A program made the position numbers and the translations under genes. Under the pieces are notes generated by a model. It ran no database searches and was not told the DNA's origin. It was given only the letters and a program-made list of their open reading frames with translations. A DNA stretch of 64,000 nt. Origin: Verrucomicrobiia bacterium. Lineage in GTDB: Bacteria; Verrucomicrobiota; Verrucomicrobiia; Opitutales; Cerasicoccaceae. The stretch spans positions 1 to 64,000 of the forward strand of contig JAUIAM010000022.1 of assembly GCA_030425485.1 (NCBI GenBank), read 5' to 3'. Positions 30,766-39,519 of this stretch are shown in pieces; position 1 is the stretch's first letter, and each line of letters begins with the position of its first letter.

Positions 30766-30795
30766 CACCGCCAAGCCTTGGCTTGACCCCCGGTG
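30766..30795. terminator. Hairpin after glnA, no T run
   Basis: CACCG (30766-30770) pairs with CGGTG (30791-30795) outside a perfect inner stem CAAGCC (30772-30777) / GGCTTG (30780-30785). There is no following T tract, so it may be an attenuating or RNA-stability hairpin rather than a true terminator. It lies between glnA and the cNMP-binding gene. Confidence 0.4.
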
Positions 30796-30833
30796 CGGAC
30801 TGGGCTATCCCATGTAGTCATTACTATTGCCGC

Positions 30834-31349
30834 ATGAGTGATTCGAACCCTACCCCGGATTGGCTTGAAGCCCTCCAGTCCCACAAACTTTTCGCTGGCA
30901 TCGAGCTCCCCATGCTGGAGCACTTCACCCAGCGCATGAAAGAGGCCCGCTATGAGGCCGGAGATGTCATCCTGCGTGAAGGCGAAAGCGGAAACCGCCT
31001 CTACCTCATCATCGAGGGCAACGTCGACATTGTCAAAAAGGTGCTGGGCAAGGAAACCGTCGACCAGCAGGTCATTGCCACCCTTGGCGCAGGCGAAACG
31101 TTTGGTGAGATGGAACTCGTCGATATGCAGCCGCGCTCTGCCACGGTTCGGGCCCGGCAGCGCGTTACCGTCCTGTCTATGTCCGGTATGGACTTGCATG
31201 CGATTTCCGATACCGACATCAAGGTCTTCTCCCTCATCCTGATGAATCTCGCTCGCGAAATGAGCCTGCGTTTGCGCAAGACGGATACCTGGCTGGCGGG
31301 CTCGCTGTTTTCCATTCAGCGCTACGAAGGCCCTGAGCAGAGAGGCTAG
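30834..31349 (+). CDS. Cyclic-nucleotide-binding domain protein
   Basis: 171 residues from the ATG at 30834. Almost the whole protein is one CAP/PKA-type cNMP-binding domain: YEAGDVILREGESGNRLYLI for the first strands, then the phosphate-binding cassette TFGEMELVDMQPRSATVRA with the conserved Glu and Arg. There is no helix-turn-helix after it, so it is not a CRP-type regulator. It ends with a helix (MNLAREMSLRLRKTDTWL). It is a stand-alone sensor or adaptor of cAMP. Its distance to the adenylate cyclase (24.4-26.9 kb) makes a local cAMP circuit plausible. It follows glnA by 78 bp. Confidence 0.87.
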   Translation: MSDSNPTPDWLEALQSHKLFAGIELPMLEHFTQRMKEARYEAGDVILREGESGNRLYLIIEGNVDIVKKVLGKETVDQQVIATLGAGETFGEMELVDMQPRSATVRARQRVTVLSMSGMDLHAISDTDIKVFSLILMNLAREMSLRLRKTDTWLAGSLFSIQRYEGPEQRG

Positions 31350-31501
31350 TTTTAGGCTTTATCCTTGTGACTGGGAATATTTTCCAGAACAACTGCCTCA
31401 GAGCAACTATACGCCGGAGGTTCATGATTTTTTCTCAATTTTGACGAAACCTCTTCGCCCATTTCCGGTCATCACTTTTTACCACACCAAGCACATATAT
31501 T

Positions 31502-32491
31502 ATGACTGCGACGCTTCCCGAAATAAACGAACAAGTCAAAGAAGCCGCAAGCTGGGTACCCCGGCTGCGGGAAGAAATCGCCAAGGTCATCATCGGGCAG
31601 GACTACCTCGTTGACCGGCTGTTGGTTGGCCTGCTGGCTAACGGCCACGTCCTGCTGGAGGGTGTCCCCGGCCTGGCCAAAACGCTCTCCGTACGCACGC
31701 TGGCCACGGCGCTCGATGCGGACTTCTCCCGCCTGCAGTTCACGCCCGACCTGCTTCCGGCTGACATCATTGGTACGATGATCTACAACCCGCAGACGGC
31801 AGAGTTTTACACCAAAAAGGGCCCAGTTTTTGCCAACCTCGTGCTGGCGGACGAGATCAACCGCGCCCCGGCCAAGGTCCAGTCTGCCCTGCTCGAAGCC
31901 ATGCAGGAGCGACAAGTCACCCTCGGCGACGAGACGTGGCCCCTGCCCAAGCCTTTCCTCGTCCTGGCCACGGAGAACCCCATCGACCAGGAAGGCACCT
32001 ACCCGCTTCCCGAGGCACAGGTCGACCGCTTCATGCTCAAGCTGAAAGTCGGCTATCCCTCACGCGAGGAGGAGCGCACCATCCTCGACCGCATGGCCTC
32101 GACTGCGCCCAACATCGACGTTTCCCCCGTCATCACGCCCGACGATATTCTCAAGGCCCGTCAGGTCGTGGACAGCATTTACGTCGATGACAAGGTCAAG
32201 GACTACATCGTGGACATCGTCTTTGCCACGCGCACGCCCAGCCAGTACGGACTCGAGATCGACCACTTTGTCCAGTTCGGCGGAAGTCCGCGGGCGACCA
32301 TCGCCCTGACGCTCGCCGCCAAAGCCTGGGCTTTCCTTCAGGGGCGCGGCTACGTCACCCCGCAGGACATCAAGACCATCGGCATGGACGTGCTGCGCCA
32401 CCGCGTCATCCCGACCTATGAGGCCGAAGCCGAAGACCTCACCAGCGAAGACTTGGTCACGCGCATTTTCGAGACGGTGCCGGTTCCGTAA
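31502..32491 (+). CDS. MoxR-family AAA+ ATPase
   Basis: 329 residues. Walker A appears as LLEGVPGLAKTLSVRTLA, Walker B as LVLADEINRAPAKVQSALLEAM and sensor 1 as VLATENPIDQEGTYPLPEAQVDRF, all MoxR hallmarks. The winged-helix-like lid includes GYVTPQDIKTIGMDVLRHRV. MoxR proteins act with VWA proteins as chaperone-like machines in envelope maturation and stress tolerance. It is the first gene of moxR-DUF58-small-batA-batBC-batD-batE on the plus strand. A 151-bp AT-richer gap precedes it and probably holds the operon promoter; TTGACG at 31441 is a possible -35 without a clear -10. Confidence 0.95.
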   Translation: MTATLPEINEQVKEAASWVPRLREEIAKVIIGQDYLVDRLLVGLLANGHVLLEGVPGLAKTLSVRTLATALDADFSRLQFTPDLLPADIIGTMIYNPQTAEFYTKKGPVFANLVLADEINRAPAKVQSALLEAMQERQVTLGDETWPLPKPFLVLATENPIDQEGTYPLPEAQVDRFMLKLKVGYPSREEERTILDRMASTAPNIDVSPVITPDDILKARQVVDSIYVDDKVKDYIVDIVFATRTPSQYGLEIDHFVQFGGSPRATIALTLAAKAWAFLQGRGYVTPQDIKTIGMDVLRHRVIPTYEAEAEDLTSEDLVTRIFETVPVP

Positions 32492-32510
32492 GTGAATGCC
32501 AAGTGATGCG

Positions 32511-32576
32511 TAATGAGCACTGAGCAATGCTGGCGGGGGGCGAACCCTTGGCCATCGGATGCTAGGCCGCTCATTA
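32511..32576. repeat. Inverted repeat TAATGAGC / GCTCATTA between moxR and the DUF58 gene
   Basis: TAATGAGC (32511-32518) and GCTCATTA (32569-32576) are perfect inverted repeats, and the flanks (GTGATGCG on the left; TTCACCAT on the right) continue an imperfect match. The core is GC-rich (GGCGGGGGGCG). The 121-bp gap is unusual inside an operon whose other junctions overlap. It is probably a small mobile or structured repeat inserted between the first two genes. Confidence 0.4.
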
Positions 32577-32612
32577 TTCACCATTCATAACGCAGAATTA
32601 TCACTCCCACTC

Positions 32613-33542
32613 ATGCTCAAGGCAGACAAGACACGCGAAATCCTGAAAAAAGTCCGGCAGGTCGAAATACGTACGAACCGGCTCGTGACGGATGCGCTGG
32701 CCGGTGCCTACCATAGTACATTTAAAGGCCAGGGCATGGACTTTGAGGAGGTGCGCGAGTATGCCCCTGGCGACGACGTGCGTTCGATCGACTGGAACGT
32801 CACCGCGAAGATGGACAAGCCGTTCATCAAAAAATTTCGCGAAGAGCGTGAGCTGACCCTTATGCTGCTGGTAGACCTTTCCGCCTCCGGCGGCTTCGGC
32901 TCACAGGAGGAGTCCAAGCGCGAACGCGCTGCCGAGATCGCCAGCGTACTCGCCTTTTCCGCCGTGAAGAACAACGACAAGGTCGGGCTCATCCTCTTTA
33001 CCGATCAAGTCGAGGCCGTCATCCTCCCGAAAAAGGGGCGACAACACGTCCTGCGGGTTATCCGTGAAATCCTCTTTTTCGAACCGCAGCACAGCGGCAC
33101 GGATATCGTCAACGCGCTCGATACGATGAACCGCATGCTCAAGCGGCGCGCAGTCGCCTTTCTGGTCAGCGATTTTCTCCAAGGACCGGATGGCCGTCTG
33201 CCCGACCCCACGAACAAGCACGGTGACGCGCTCTTTCGCAAGCTCGCCCTGACAAACAAGCGGCACGACCTGACCGCTATCGCCATATCTGACCCGCGCG
33301 AGGCCGCACTGCCCGACGTCGGTGTATTGACCCTTGAAGACGCCGAGACGGGCGAAATCGTGGAAATAGACACATCGAGCCCCCAACTGCGCCAGCGTTA
33401 TAAAGATGAAAACATTCGCCGTATAGACAGCCTGCAGCGCGGCTTGCGCCAGTCAGGCGTGGGGGTCATCTCCGCCAGCACGACCGAGCCCTACATCACT
33501 GCCCTGCGCCAATACTTCTCATCCCGAAGCCACCGACGATGA
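32613..33542 (+). CDS. DUF58-domain protein of the Bat operon
   Basis: 309 residues from the ATG at 32613 (MLKADKTREIL); the earlier ATG at 32559 lies inside the inverted repeat region. The DUF58 signature is GQGMDFEEVREYAPGDDVRS followed by DWNVTAKMDKPFIKKF. The C-terminal half has a VWA-like fold (LMLLVDLSASGGFG), with the MIDAS-type DxSxS present. There are no membrane segments. The usual partner is the MoxR ATPase upstream. The stop overlaps the next start by 4 nt. Confidence 0.92.
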   Translation: MLKADKTREILKKVRQVEIRTNRLVTDALAGAYHSTFKGQGMDFEEVREYAPGDDVRSIDWNVTAKMDKPFIKKFREERELTLMLLVDLSASGGFGSQEESKRERAAEIASVLAFSAVKNNDKVGLILFTDQVEAVILPKKGRQHVLRVIREILFFEPQHSGTDIVNALDTMNRMLKRRAVAFLVSDFLQGPDGRLPDPTNKHGDALFRKLALTNKRHDLTAIAISDPREAALPDVGVLTLEDAETGEIVEIDTSSPQLRQRYKDENIRRIDSLQRGLRQSGVGVISASTTEPYITALRQYFSSRSHRR

Positions 33543-34126
33543 ACCTTCGCTGTATCCAGATTTTCGTGACAATGCTGACTCTGGGTCAGCATGTCGCGCT
33601 TGCCCAGGATGATGAGTTGCGCGGCATACGCGGCTTGGCTGTAGACTCCTTCTGGGAGGCGAACTGGCAGTGGGCCGCTCCCCTGTGCGTTCTGGTTGCC
33701 GCTATCGTGATCGCCCTGTGTGTTGTGCTTTATAAAAGGCTTCGGCGTCCGGCTACCGTTTCTGCGCGAGAGCAGGCCATGCGCCAGTTGGCCGAGGCGC
33801 GGGCATTACTCGAAGAGGAATCCCCTGAAGCGAACAAAGCCTTTGCCGTTTCTGTTTCGCAAGCCTTGCGCGGTTACCTGGAGCGTGCCGTGGGTCTGCG
33901 CGCGCCCGAGCAAACCACGGAGGAGTTTCTGCAGGCTGCGCAATCCAGTCAAAAAATCGAGAGCGAAGCCCTGAAGTCCCTGGAAGCGTTCCTCAAGCTC
34001 TGCGACCTGGCCAAGTTCGCCCGTCACGCCTTTGGGCAGCATGAGCGCGAGCAGCTCTACTCAACCGCCAAAGCCTTTGTCGAAGAACAGGACAGAAAGC
34101 CCAACCTGCCTGAAACCGCCCAATGA
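33539..34126 (+). CDS. Bat-operon membrane protein (DUF4381-like)
   Basis: 195 residues: signal peptide (MNLRCIQIFVTMLTLGQHVALAQD), a short periplasmic part, one membrane helix (about 43-65; LCVLVAAIVIALCVVLY) and a cytoplasmic helical domain. The latter contains QALRGYLERAVGLRAPEQTTEEF and LCDLAKFARHAFG, the pattern seen in small proteins between DUF58 and BatA genes. A related segment occurs at the C-terminus of BatD here. It overlaps both neighbours by 4 nt. It probably couples the VWA proteins to the membrane; this is inferred from context. Confidence 0.75.
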   Translation: MNLRCIQIFVTMLTLGQHVALAQDDELRGIRGLAVDSFWEANWQWAAPLCVLVAAIVIALCVVLYKRLRRPATVSAREQAMRQLAEARALLEEESPEANKAFAVSVSQALRGYLERAVGLRAPEQTTEEFLQAAQSSQKIESEALKSLEAFLKLCDLAKFARHAFGQHEREQLYSTAKAFVEEQDRKPNLPETAQ

Positions 34127-35160
34127 ACACCGGACTGCAATTCAATAACCCCGAACTGCTCTGGCTACTGGCTCTGTTGCCCGTACTGGCCTTGCTGCGT
34201 GGTCGGCGCGGGAAGCAGGCCGCGGTGGTGTTCTCCAGTGTGGAACTGGCCAAGCATGTCAGCGGAAAGGCCCGCATCCGTGCGGGCGCGTTCCTCTACT
34301 TTCTGCGCCTGCTTGCCCTGGCCGCATTGATCGTCGCTCTGGCCCGCCCCCAGATGGGCAAGGGCCATGCCGAAGTCGAATCAAGCGGTATCGACATCAT
34401 GCTCGCCGTGGATGTATCGGGCTCTATGATGGCGATGGACTTTGCCGAAAAGGACGACCTCGTAACGCGCCTCGATATCGTCAAGCGAACGATCAGCGAA
34501 TTTATTCAGCAGCGCCCGAACGACCGGATCGGCCTTATCGCCTTCGCCAAGGAGCCCTTTCTCGTCAGCCCCTTGACCCTGAATCACGAGTGGCTACTCA
34601 AACTGGTGGATGACCTCTCCATCGGACGCATTGACGAGTCCGCCACCGCCATCGGCCCTGCCATTGGTATGGCCAGCAACCGCATGCGTGACCTCAAGGC
34701 CAAGAGCCGCATCGTCATTTTGCTGACCGATGGCGAGGACACCGTGGGTAAGATACCCCCCGTTGCCGCCGCCGAGGCAGCCAAGGCTTTTAACATCAAA
34801 TTCTACACCATTGCCGCAGGCAAAAGCGGCAACGTCCCCATGCCGCAACTCAATCCCTATACACGCGAGTTTGAGCGCAACCGCGCCGGTGACATCATTG
34901 TGCGCTATACGCAAAGTAGCATTGATGAGGAAACCCTGAGCGAAGTGGCTGAAATCACGGGCGGCAAGTTTTACCGCGCCACTAATCAGGATGAATTGCG
35001 CGGCATCTACGACGAAATTGACAAGCAGGAAAAAACCGAAGTGAAGCTCAAACACTACGCCACCTACGATGAACTTTTTCTTTGGCCCGCCCTCTGCGGC
35101 CTCGGGCTGATCGCCCTGGAACAACTGCTCGGCAACACCCGCTTTAAACGACTCCCATGA
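34123..35160 (+). CDS. batA: BatA, VWA-domain membrane protein
   Basis: 345 residues. Two N-terminal membrane helices (8-25 and 55-75) carry the conserved LALARPQMGKG turn. The VWA domain (about 85-290) has the MIDAS motif LAVDVSGSMMAMDF, followed by KDDLVTRLDIVK and VILLTDGEDTVGKIPP. A last membrane helix (about 318-335) closes the protein. This is the classic BatA/BatB layout; the VWA domain is expected to face the periplasm. It overlaps both neighbours by 4 nt. Bat operons are linked to aerotolerance and stress survival in Bacteroides and pathogenicity in Francisella. Confidence 0.93.
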   Translation: MNTGLQFNNPELLWLLALLPVLALLRGRRGKQAAVVFSSVELAKHVSGKARIRAGAFLYFLRLLALAALIVALARPQMGKGHAEVESSGIDIMLAVDVSGSMMAMDFAEKDDLVTRLDIVKRTISEFIQQRPNDRIGLIAFAKEPFLVSPLTLNHEWLLKLVDDLSIGRIDESATAIGPAIGMASNRMRDLKAKSRIVILLTDGEDTVGKIPPVAAAEAAKAFNIKFYTIAAGKSGNVPMPQLNPYTREFERNRAGDIIVRYTQSSIDEETLSEVAEITGGKFYRATNQDELRGIYDEIDKQEKTEVKLKHYATYDELFLWPALCGLGLIALEQLLGNTRFKRLP

Positions 35161-37700
35161 ATTTCGCCGCTCCCATCTGGCTCTACCTCATACCCGTCGT
35201 GCTGCTCGTGCTGTGGGGCGGTTTTCACCTGGCGGGTGCGGCTCGCAGGAAGCAACTCTCCAGCTTTGCCGCCGACCGGCTCCTGGGCGGTTTGCTGCGC
35301 TCCTACAGCCCGACCCGACGCCGTTTTAAGCATATCCTGATCGCCCTCGGGCTAACCCTGCTCCTGCTAGCCCTGGCCCGTCCGCAGTTTGGCTACACCT
35401 GGCGCGATACCACCGCACGCGGTATCGATGTGCTGTTCGTGCTCGACACCTCCAAGAGCATGCTGGCCGAGGACATACGGCCCAACCGCATGGAGCGCGC
35501 CAAGTACGCCATCATGGACTTTACCCGCAAGCTTCAGGGGGACCGCGTCGGGCTGGTGGCCTTTGCCGGTAATGCCTTTCTGCAGTGTCCGCTCACGCTG
35601 GATTATGGAGCATTCGAGTTGTCACTCGAAGCGATCAATACGGACATCATCCAACACGGCGGGACTGACATCGCCCGCGCATTGCAAGAGGCTGAAAATG
35701 CCTTTCGGGAAAACAGCAACCACAAGATTATTATCCTCATGACCGATGGTGAGGACCTAGAGGAAAACGCCCTGGAACAAGCCCGCATTGCAGCCGAAAA
35801 CGGCGTCACCATCTACAGCGTTGGCGTCGGCACCCCGGACGGGCAGTTGATCCCGATCAACAACCGCTTCGGGCAAAGGGAATTTCTCCGCGACAGTTCG
35901 GGTAAGCTTGTAACGACCAAACTCGACGAAGCCACCCTGAGCGACATTGCAGAAATCACCAATGGGTTTTACGTCCGCCTCGGCGCCAGTGGCTTCGGCA
36001 TGGAGCAGGTGTACGAAGCCGGCATCGAGTCCATCCCGGAAGAAGAGCTCGGCGTGCAGCGCCAGCGCATCTGGCTGGAGCGCTTCCAGTGGCCGCTGGC
36101 CATCGCCCTTTTCTTGCTGGCATGGGAACCGCTCGTTGGCACGCGACGCTTCCGCCTGCGTAGTAGCGCGAGCGCGTTAGGTCTCATCGCTGTCATGCTT
36201 TTTTTGATACACGCTACCCCGCTGCAGGCTGCCGCATCCAGCCCGGAAAACCTCTACGGCTCCGGCAAATACGATGAAGCCGCCAGCGCCTACCGCACCA
36301 TGATCGAGCAAGGAGCCGGGGACAACAAAGCCCACTATAACCTCGGGAACAGCCTCTACGCGCAGGGTGTCTACGGGGAAGCCATCGCGGCTTACGAAGA
36401 CGCCCTGGTCGGGCTCGATCTGGAGCTCCAGGCCGATGCGTTTTACAACCTTGGCAATGCCCGCTATTACCTCGGCAAGCAGAGTCGTGCCGAGACGCCC
36501 GATCCGCACGCGGTGCAGCAGACGAGCCAACAGGCCATCGCTGGGGCGCGCAGTGCCATCGGTGCGGCGCAAGACATCCTCTGGTGGGCCCATGGTAGCG
36601 ACGATCTGGGCATTTCCTCTGACAGCAGCCAGAAGCCCAAGGTTTCCCAAGACGAAATCCGCCAGGGCATTCAATCCGCGGAGCAAGCCAAGGAAGCGGC
36701 CTCAAGCGCAATCACTGAGGGCTCTACGCTCGCGGAAGCAGACGGTGAAACTCTCACCTATTGGGAAAGCGCGGCCAATGATTTTCGCAGTTCGCTCGAG
36801 CTCGATCCAAACGGTGAGGATGCCCGCTACAACCTCGATTTTGTCCAGGCAAAGGTTGAGGAACTGCGGAAGCGTAAAGCTGCACTGGAAGAAAATATCG
36901 CCCAGCATGAGCAGGATGTGTCCGAGCTAGAGCGACTTATTGAGGAGCTGAAGAAGCTCCTTGAAGAAGAGCAGAACGATCAGAATCAAGATCAGCAAGA
37001 CCAACCGCAAAATCAGAACCAACAGCAGGAAGACCAGCAGCAACAAGAGCAGCAGGATCAGAATTCCGACTCCAGCCAGTCGCAGGACAGCAGCGACTCC
37101 CAACAGGGTGACAGCGGCGAGCAATCGCAAAGCGACCAGCAATCTCAGAGTGATTCATCCTCCGAGCAGGAACAGTCAAAGCAGCGAAACTCAGAATCAG
37201 AGCAGCGTGAAAGCACGGAGAACTCCGATTCGGCTGACGAACAAACGCCGCAGGAAAACGCCCAGCAGCAAGGCGAGCAAGAATCCACCGGTGAGAATCA
37301 GCAGGACGACAACGCACAAGAGCCTCAGCAACAGTCGGGACAAGACCAAGCTGGCAGCCAAAGCGAGGAGCAAAGCCCGCAGGCAGAATCGGGACAGGAC
37401 GAGTCTGGCCCGGAGCAGCAGCCTACAGGCGCCGACAGTGAAGCCGGATTAAGCGAAGAGCAGCAGCGCGAGCTCAGTGAGCAGCTTGCCCAGCAAGGCG
37501 GAGAAGACGACGAGAAGGAGGCCAAGGCGGCCAGCTTGTCAAACACGGGAGAGCCGCTGCCGCGCATTCCCGGCGCTATGTCACGCGAAGAAGCCCGTCG
37601 CCTGCTGGACTCCCTCAAGTCCGATGAGAAGAAACTGTCTTCCATTTCTCCCCAGCCCCAGTACAACAGAGATGATAATGGACAACGCAAGGACTGGTAA
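35157..37700 (+). CDS. BatB-BatC fusion: VWA, TPR and Gln/Asp-rich tail
   Basis: 847 residues. Residues 1-330 are BatB-like: two membrane helices, LALARPQFGY, the MIDAS motif FVLDTSKSMLAED and a third helix. A fourth hydrophobic stretch (about 340-360, LGLIAVMLFLIHATPLQA) starts a BatC-like part with TPRs (KAHYNLGNSLYAQGVYGEAI; DAFYNLGNARYYLGK). A coiled coil (about 565-605) leads into about 200 residues dominated by Gln, Asp, Glu, Ser and Asn. BatB and BatC are often separate genes; here one frame joins them without a stop. The tail is probably disordered. It overlaps batA by 4 nt. Confidence 0.9.
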   Translation: MNFAAPIWLYLIPVVLLVLWGGFHLAGAARRKQLSSFAADRLLGGLLRSYSPTRRRFKHILIALGLTLLLLALARPQFGYTWRDTTARGIDVLFVLDTSKSMLAEDIRPNRMERAKYAIMDFTRKLQGDRVGLVAFAGNAFLQCPLTLDYGAFELSLEAINTDIIQHGGTDIARALQEAENAFRENSNHKIIILMTDGEDLEENALEQARIAAENGVTIYSVGVGTPDGQLIPINNRFGQREFLRDSSGKLVTTKLDEATLSDIAEITNGFYVRLGASGFGMEQVYEAGIESIPEEELGVQRQRIWLERFQWPLAIALFLLAWEPLVGTRRFRLRSSASALGLIAVMLFLIHATPLQAAASSPENLYGSGKYDEAASAYRTMIEQGAGDNKAHYNLGNSLYAQGVYGEAIAAYEDALVGLDLELQADAFYNLGNARYYLGKQSRAETPDPHAVQQTSQQAIAGARSAIGAAQDILWWAHGSDDLGISSDSSQKPKVSQDEIRQGIQSAEQAKEAASSAITEGSTLAEADGETLTYWESAANDFRSSLELDPNGEDARYNLDFVQAKVEELRKRKAALEENIAQHEQDVSELERLIEELKKLLEEEQNDQNQDQQDQPQNQNQQQEDQQQQEQQDQNSDSSQSQDSSDSQQGDSGEQSQSDQQSQSDSSSEQEQSKQRNSESEQRESTENSDSADEQTPQENAQQQGEQESTGENQQDDNAQEPQQQSGQDQAGSQSEEQSPQAESGQDESGPEQQPTGADSEAGLSEEQQRELSEQLAQQGGEDDEKEAKAASLSNTGEPLPRIPGAMSREEARRLLDSLKSDEKKLSSISPQPQYNRDDNGQRKDW

Positions 37701-37704
37701 AAAC

Positions 37705-39519
37705 ATGAAGCTCATATTGACATGCTTTTTCCTCTTCGCGCTCGCGAGCCAACTCGTGGGGAAGGAGGTCACGGTCAGCAGTGCCTTCAATCCGCAACAG
37801 GTTTTCGCCAACGAAACGGCTTCGCTGCAAATCAGTGTCGAGACGGTTCACGGCAACACGGGATTTTTCGGCTCGAGCGGCAGCGATATCGAATTCGAGA
37901 GTATGCCCGCCATTCAGGGGCTGGAGGTACACTACCAAGGCCCCATGCGCAGAACAAGTATCACCAACGGGCACGCCGTTTCTTCGGTTGTATTTCAGTT
38001 CGCTGCCCGCGCCGCTGAGCCCGGCAGCTACACCCTGCCCGCCTTCACGATCAAGGTGGACGGCCGCACCGAGCAGGTGCCCGAGGCGACACTGGAGGTC
38101 ATGGAGCAAGGCACAACAACGGACACCGATGGCGACGAGGCACGCATTGGCTGGATGGACATCGTCTTTCCCCGCGAGCACATTTACGCTTACGAGAGCA
38201 TCCCCTTTCAGGTACGCTTGTATTTACGCGAAGACCAAAATGGACGTCGTATGCAGGACTTTCCAGCCAAAGAAGGCGACGGGTTCACCGTCTCGCCCTT
38301 CTCCTCCCCGGTGATGCGGATGGCCAATATTGATGGCGTGAACTACTACGTCATGATTTGGCAGGCGGTACTGACGCCGCTCAAGGCAGGCGAGAACAAG
38401 CTCGAATTCACCTACGACATGCTGCTTGTCGATCGCAACGCACGCCGCTCGACAGGCATTTCGGATCCCTTTTTCAACAGCCTCTTTGGCGGGAGCATGA
38501 TGGTGCATCAGGGCAATACGCGACAACTGAGCTTTACCACTGGCGAGGACACGCTTGATATCCTCGAACTGCCGACAGAGGGAAAACCGGGCACGTTCTC
38601 TGGCGCGATCGGCGCCTTCGCCTCAAGTGGTATTTCTGTTGATCCCAAGACTGCTCAGGTGGGTGAGCCCGTCGAGCTGGAGTTTACTTTTGCAGGCGAG
38701 GGAAATTTCCAGTATATGGACGCCCCCGCCCTTGCGGCGACCGATGGCTGGCGCCTGCGCGGAACGGACAAGGACTTCGAGCCAGCAGACCGCTACGAGT
38801 ACCGCGGCAAGATGACTTACCGCTACATCCTTTCCGCCGAGAGCGATGAGGTCACCGAAACGCCTGGCATCACCTTTAGCTACTTTGACCCGAAGACAGA
38901 AAGTTACGTCACGGATGAAATCGCGCCTGTGCCGATCGCGATCACACCAGCGCCGCCGGGGATGCGTCGCACTGCGGCGGATGAGCATTCTCCTCAGGCC
39001 GACCAGCGCGGGCTAATCGGCCTGCGCGATACTCCAGGCCGCTGGGTGGGCAGCATGCAGCCCATTTTTACGTCACCGCTTTTCCTTGGGGCACAGGTCA
39101 TTCCACTCACCGCCCTGCTGTGCCTGTTTTTTACTCGCCGGCATCAAAATCGCTTACTTACGGATAAACAGTATGCCCGCGTGCGCGCTTCGCGCCGTGC
39201 ACTCAAGGTCTGGCTGGAAAAAGCAAACGCAGCCTCGGGCCGTCAAGACGCCGTGGCCTTCTACGCCGCAGCGCAAAGGGCGGTACAGGAGTCACTCGGT
39301 CACTTGGTCGAACAAGAGCCCGCCTCGCTCTCCGCCGACGAGATCGAGCGTCTGCTCGGCCAGCATGGTGCCGATGCTGAATCACTGGCCCTGACGCGAG
39401 ATTTCTTGAATGCAGGAGACGCGCTCAAGTTCGGCGGGCTTTTCCAGGGCGGTCTCGATTTAAAGCGGGAGCAGCAGCAACTCGAAAGCCTCTGTAACGC
39501 CAACCTCAAGCTATCATGA
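37705..39519 (+). CDS. batD: BatD, secreted/membrane protein with Ig-like domains
   Basis: 604 residues from the ATG at 37705, 4 bp after the batB-C stop; the frame extends upstream inside batB-C but the signal peptide MKLILTCFFLFALASQLVGK fixes the start. BatD features are AFNPQQVFANETASLQISVE, GSYTLPAFTIKVDGRTEQVP and the later beta domains (EPVELEFTFAGEGNFQYMDAP-like). One membrane helix (about 455-475) precedes a cytoplasmic helical domain similar to the DUF4381-like protein of the same operon. The periplasmic part is expected to bind VWA partners. It overlaps batE by 4 nt. Confidence 0.9.
   Translation: MKLILTCFFLFALASQLVGKEVTVSSAFNPQQVFANETASLQISVETVHGNTGFFGSSGSDIEFESMPAIQGLEVHYQGPMRRTSITNGHAVSSVVFQFAARAAEPGSYTLPAFTIKVDGRTEQVPEATLEVMEQGTTTDTDGDEARIGWMDIVFPREHIYAYESIPFQVRLYLREDQNGRRMQDFPAKEGDGFTVSPFSSPVMRMANIDGVNYYVMIWQAVLTPLKAGENKLEFTYDMLLVDRNARRSTGISDPFFNSLFGGSMMVHQGNTRQLSFTTGEDTLDILELPTEGKPGTFSGAIGAFASSGISVDPKTAQVGEPVELEFTFAGEGNFQYMDAPALAATDGWRLRGTDKDFEPADRYEYRGKMTYRYILSAESDEVTETPGITFSYFDPKTESYVTDEIAPVPIAITPAPPGMRRTAADEHSPQADQRGLIGLRDTPGRWVGSMQPIFTSPLFLGAQVIPLTALLCLFFTRRHQNRLLTDKQYARVRASRRALKVWLEKANAASGRQDAVAFYAAAQRAVQESLGHLVEQEPASLSADEIERLLGQHGADAESLALTRDFLNAGDALKFGGLFQGGLDLKREQQQLESLCNANLKLS

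Noticed and set aside
31441-31470. TTGACG as the -35 of a promoter before moxR
   Set aside because: No acceptable -10 hexamer lies 16-18 bp downstream, so a sigma-70 promoter cannot be claimed.
32559-32612. Upstream ATG extension of the DUF58 protein
   Set aside because: The extra 18 residues come from the inverted-repeat region and do not match the usual N-terminus of the family.
36927-37317. Long minus-strand frames (Leu-rich and Arg/Ala-rich) opposite the batB-C tail
   Set aside because: They are reflections of the Gln/Asp/Ser codon bias on the plus strand; the Leu-rich one mimics membrane helices but is antisense to CAG codons.
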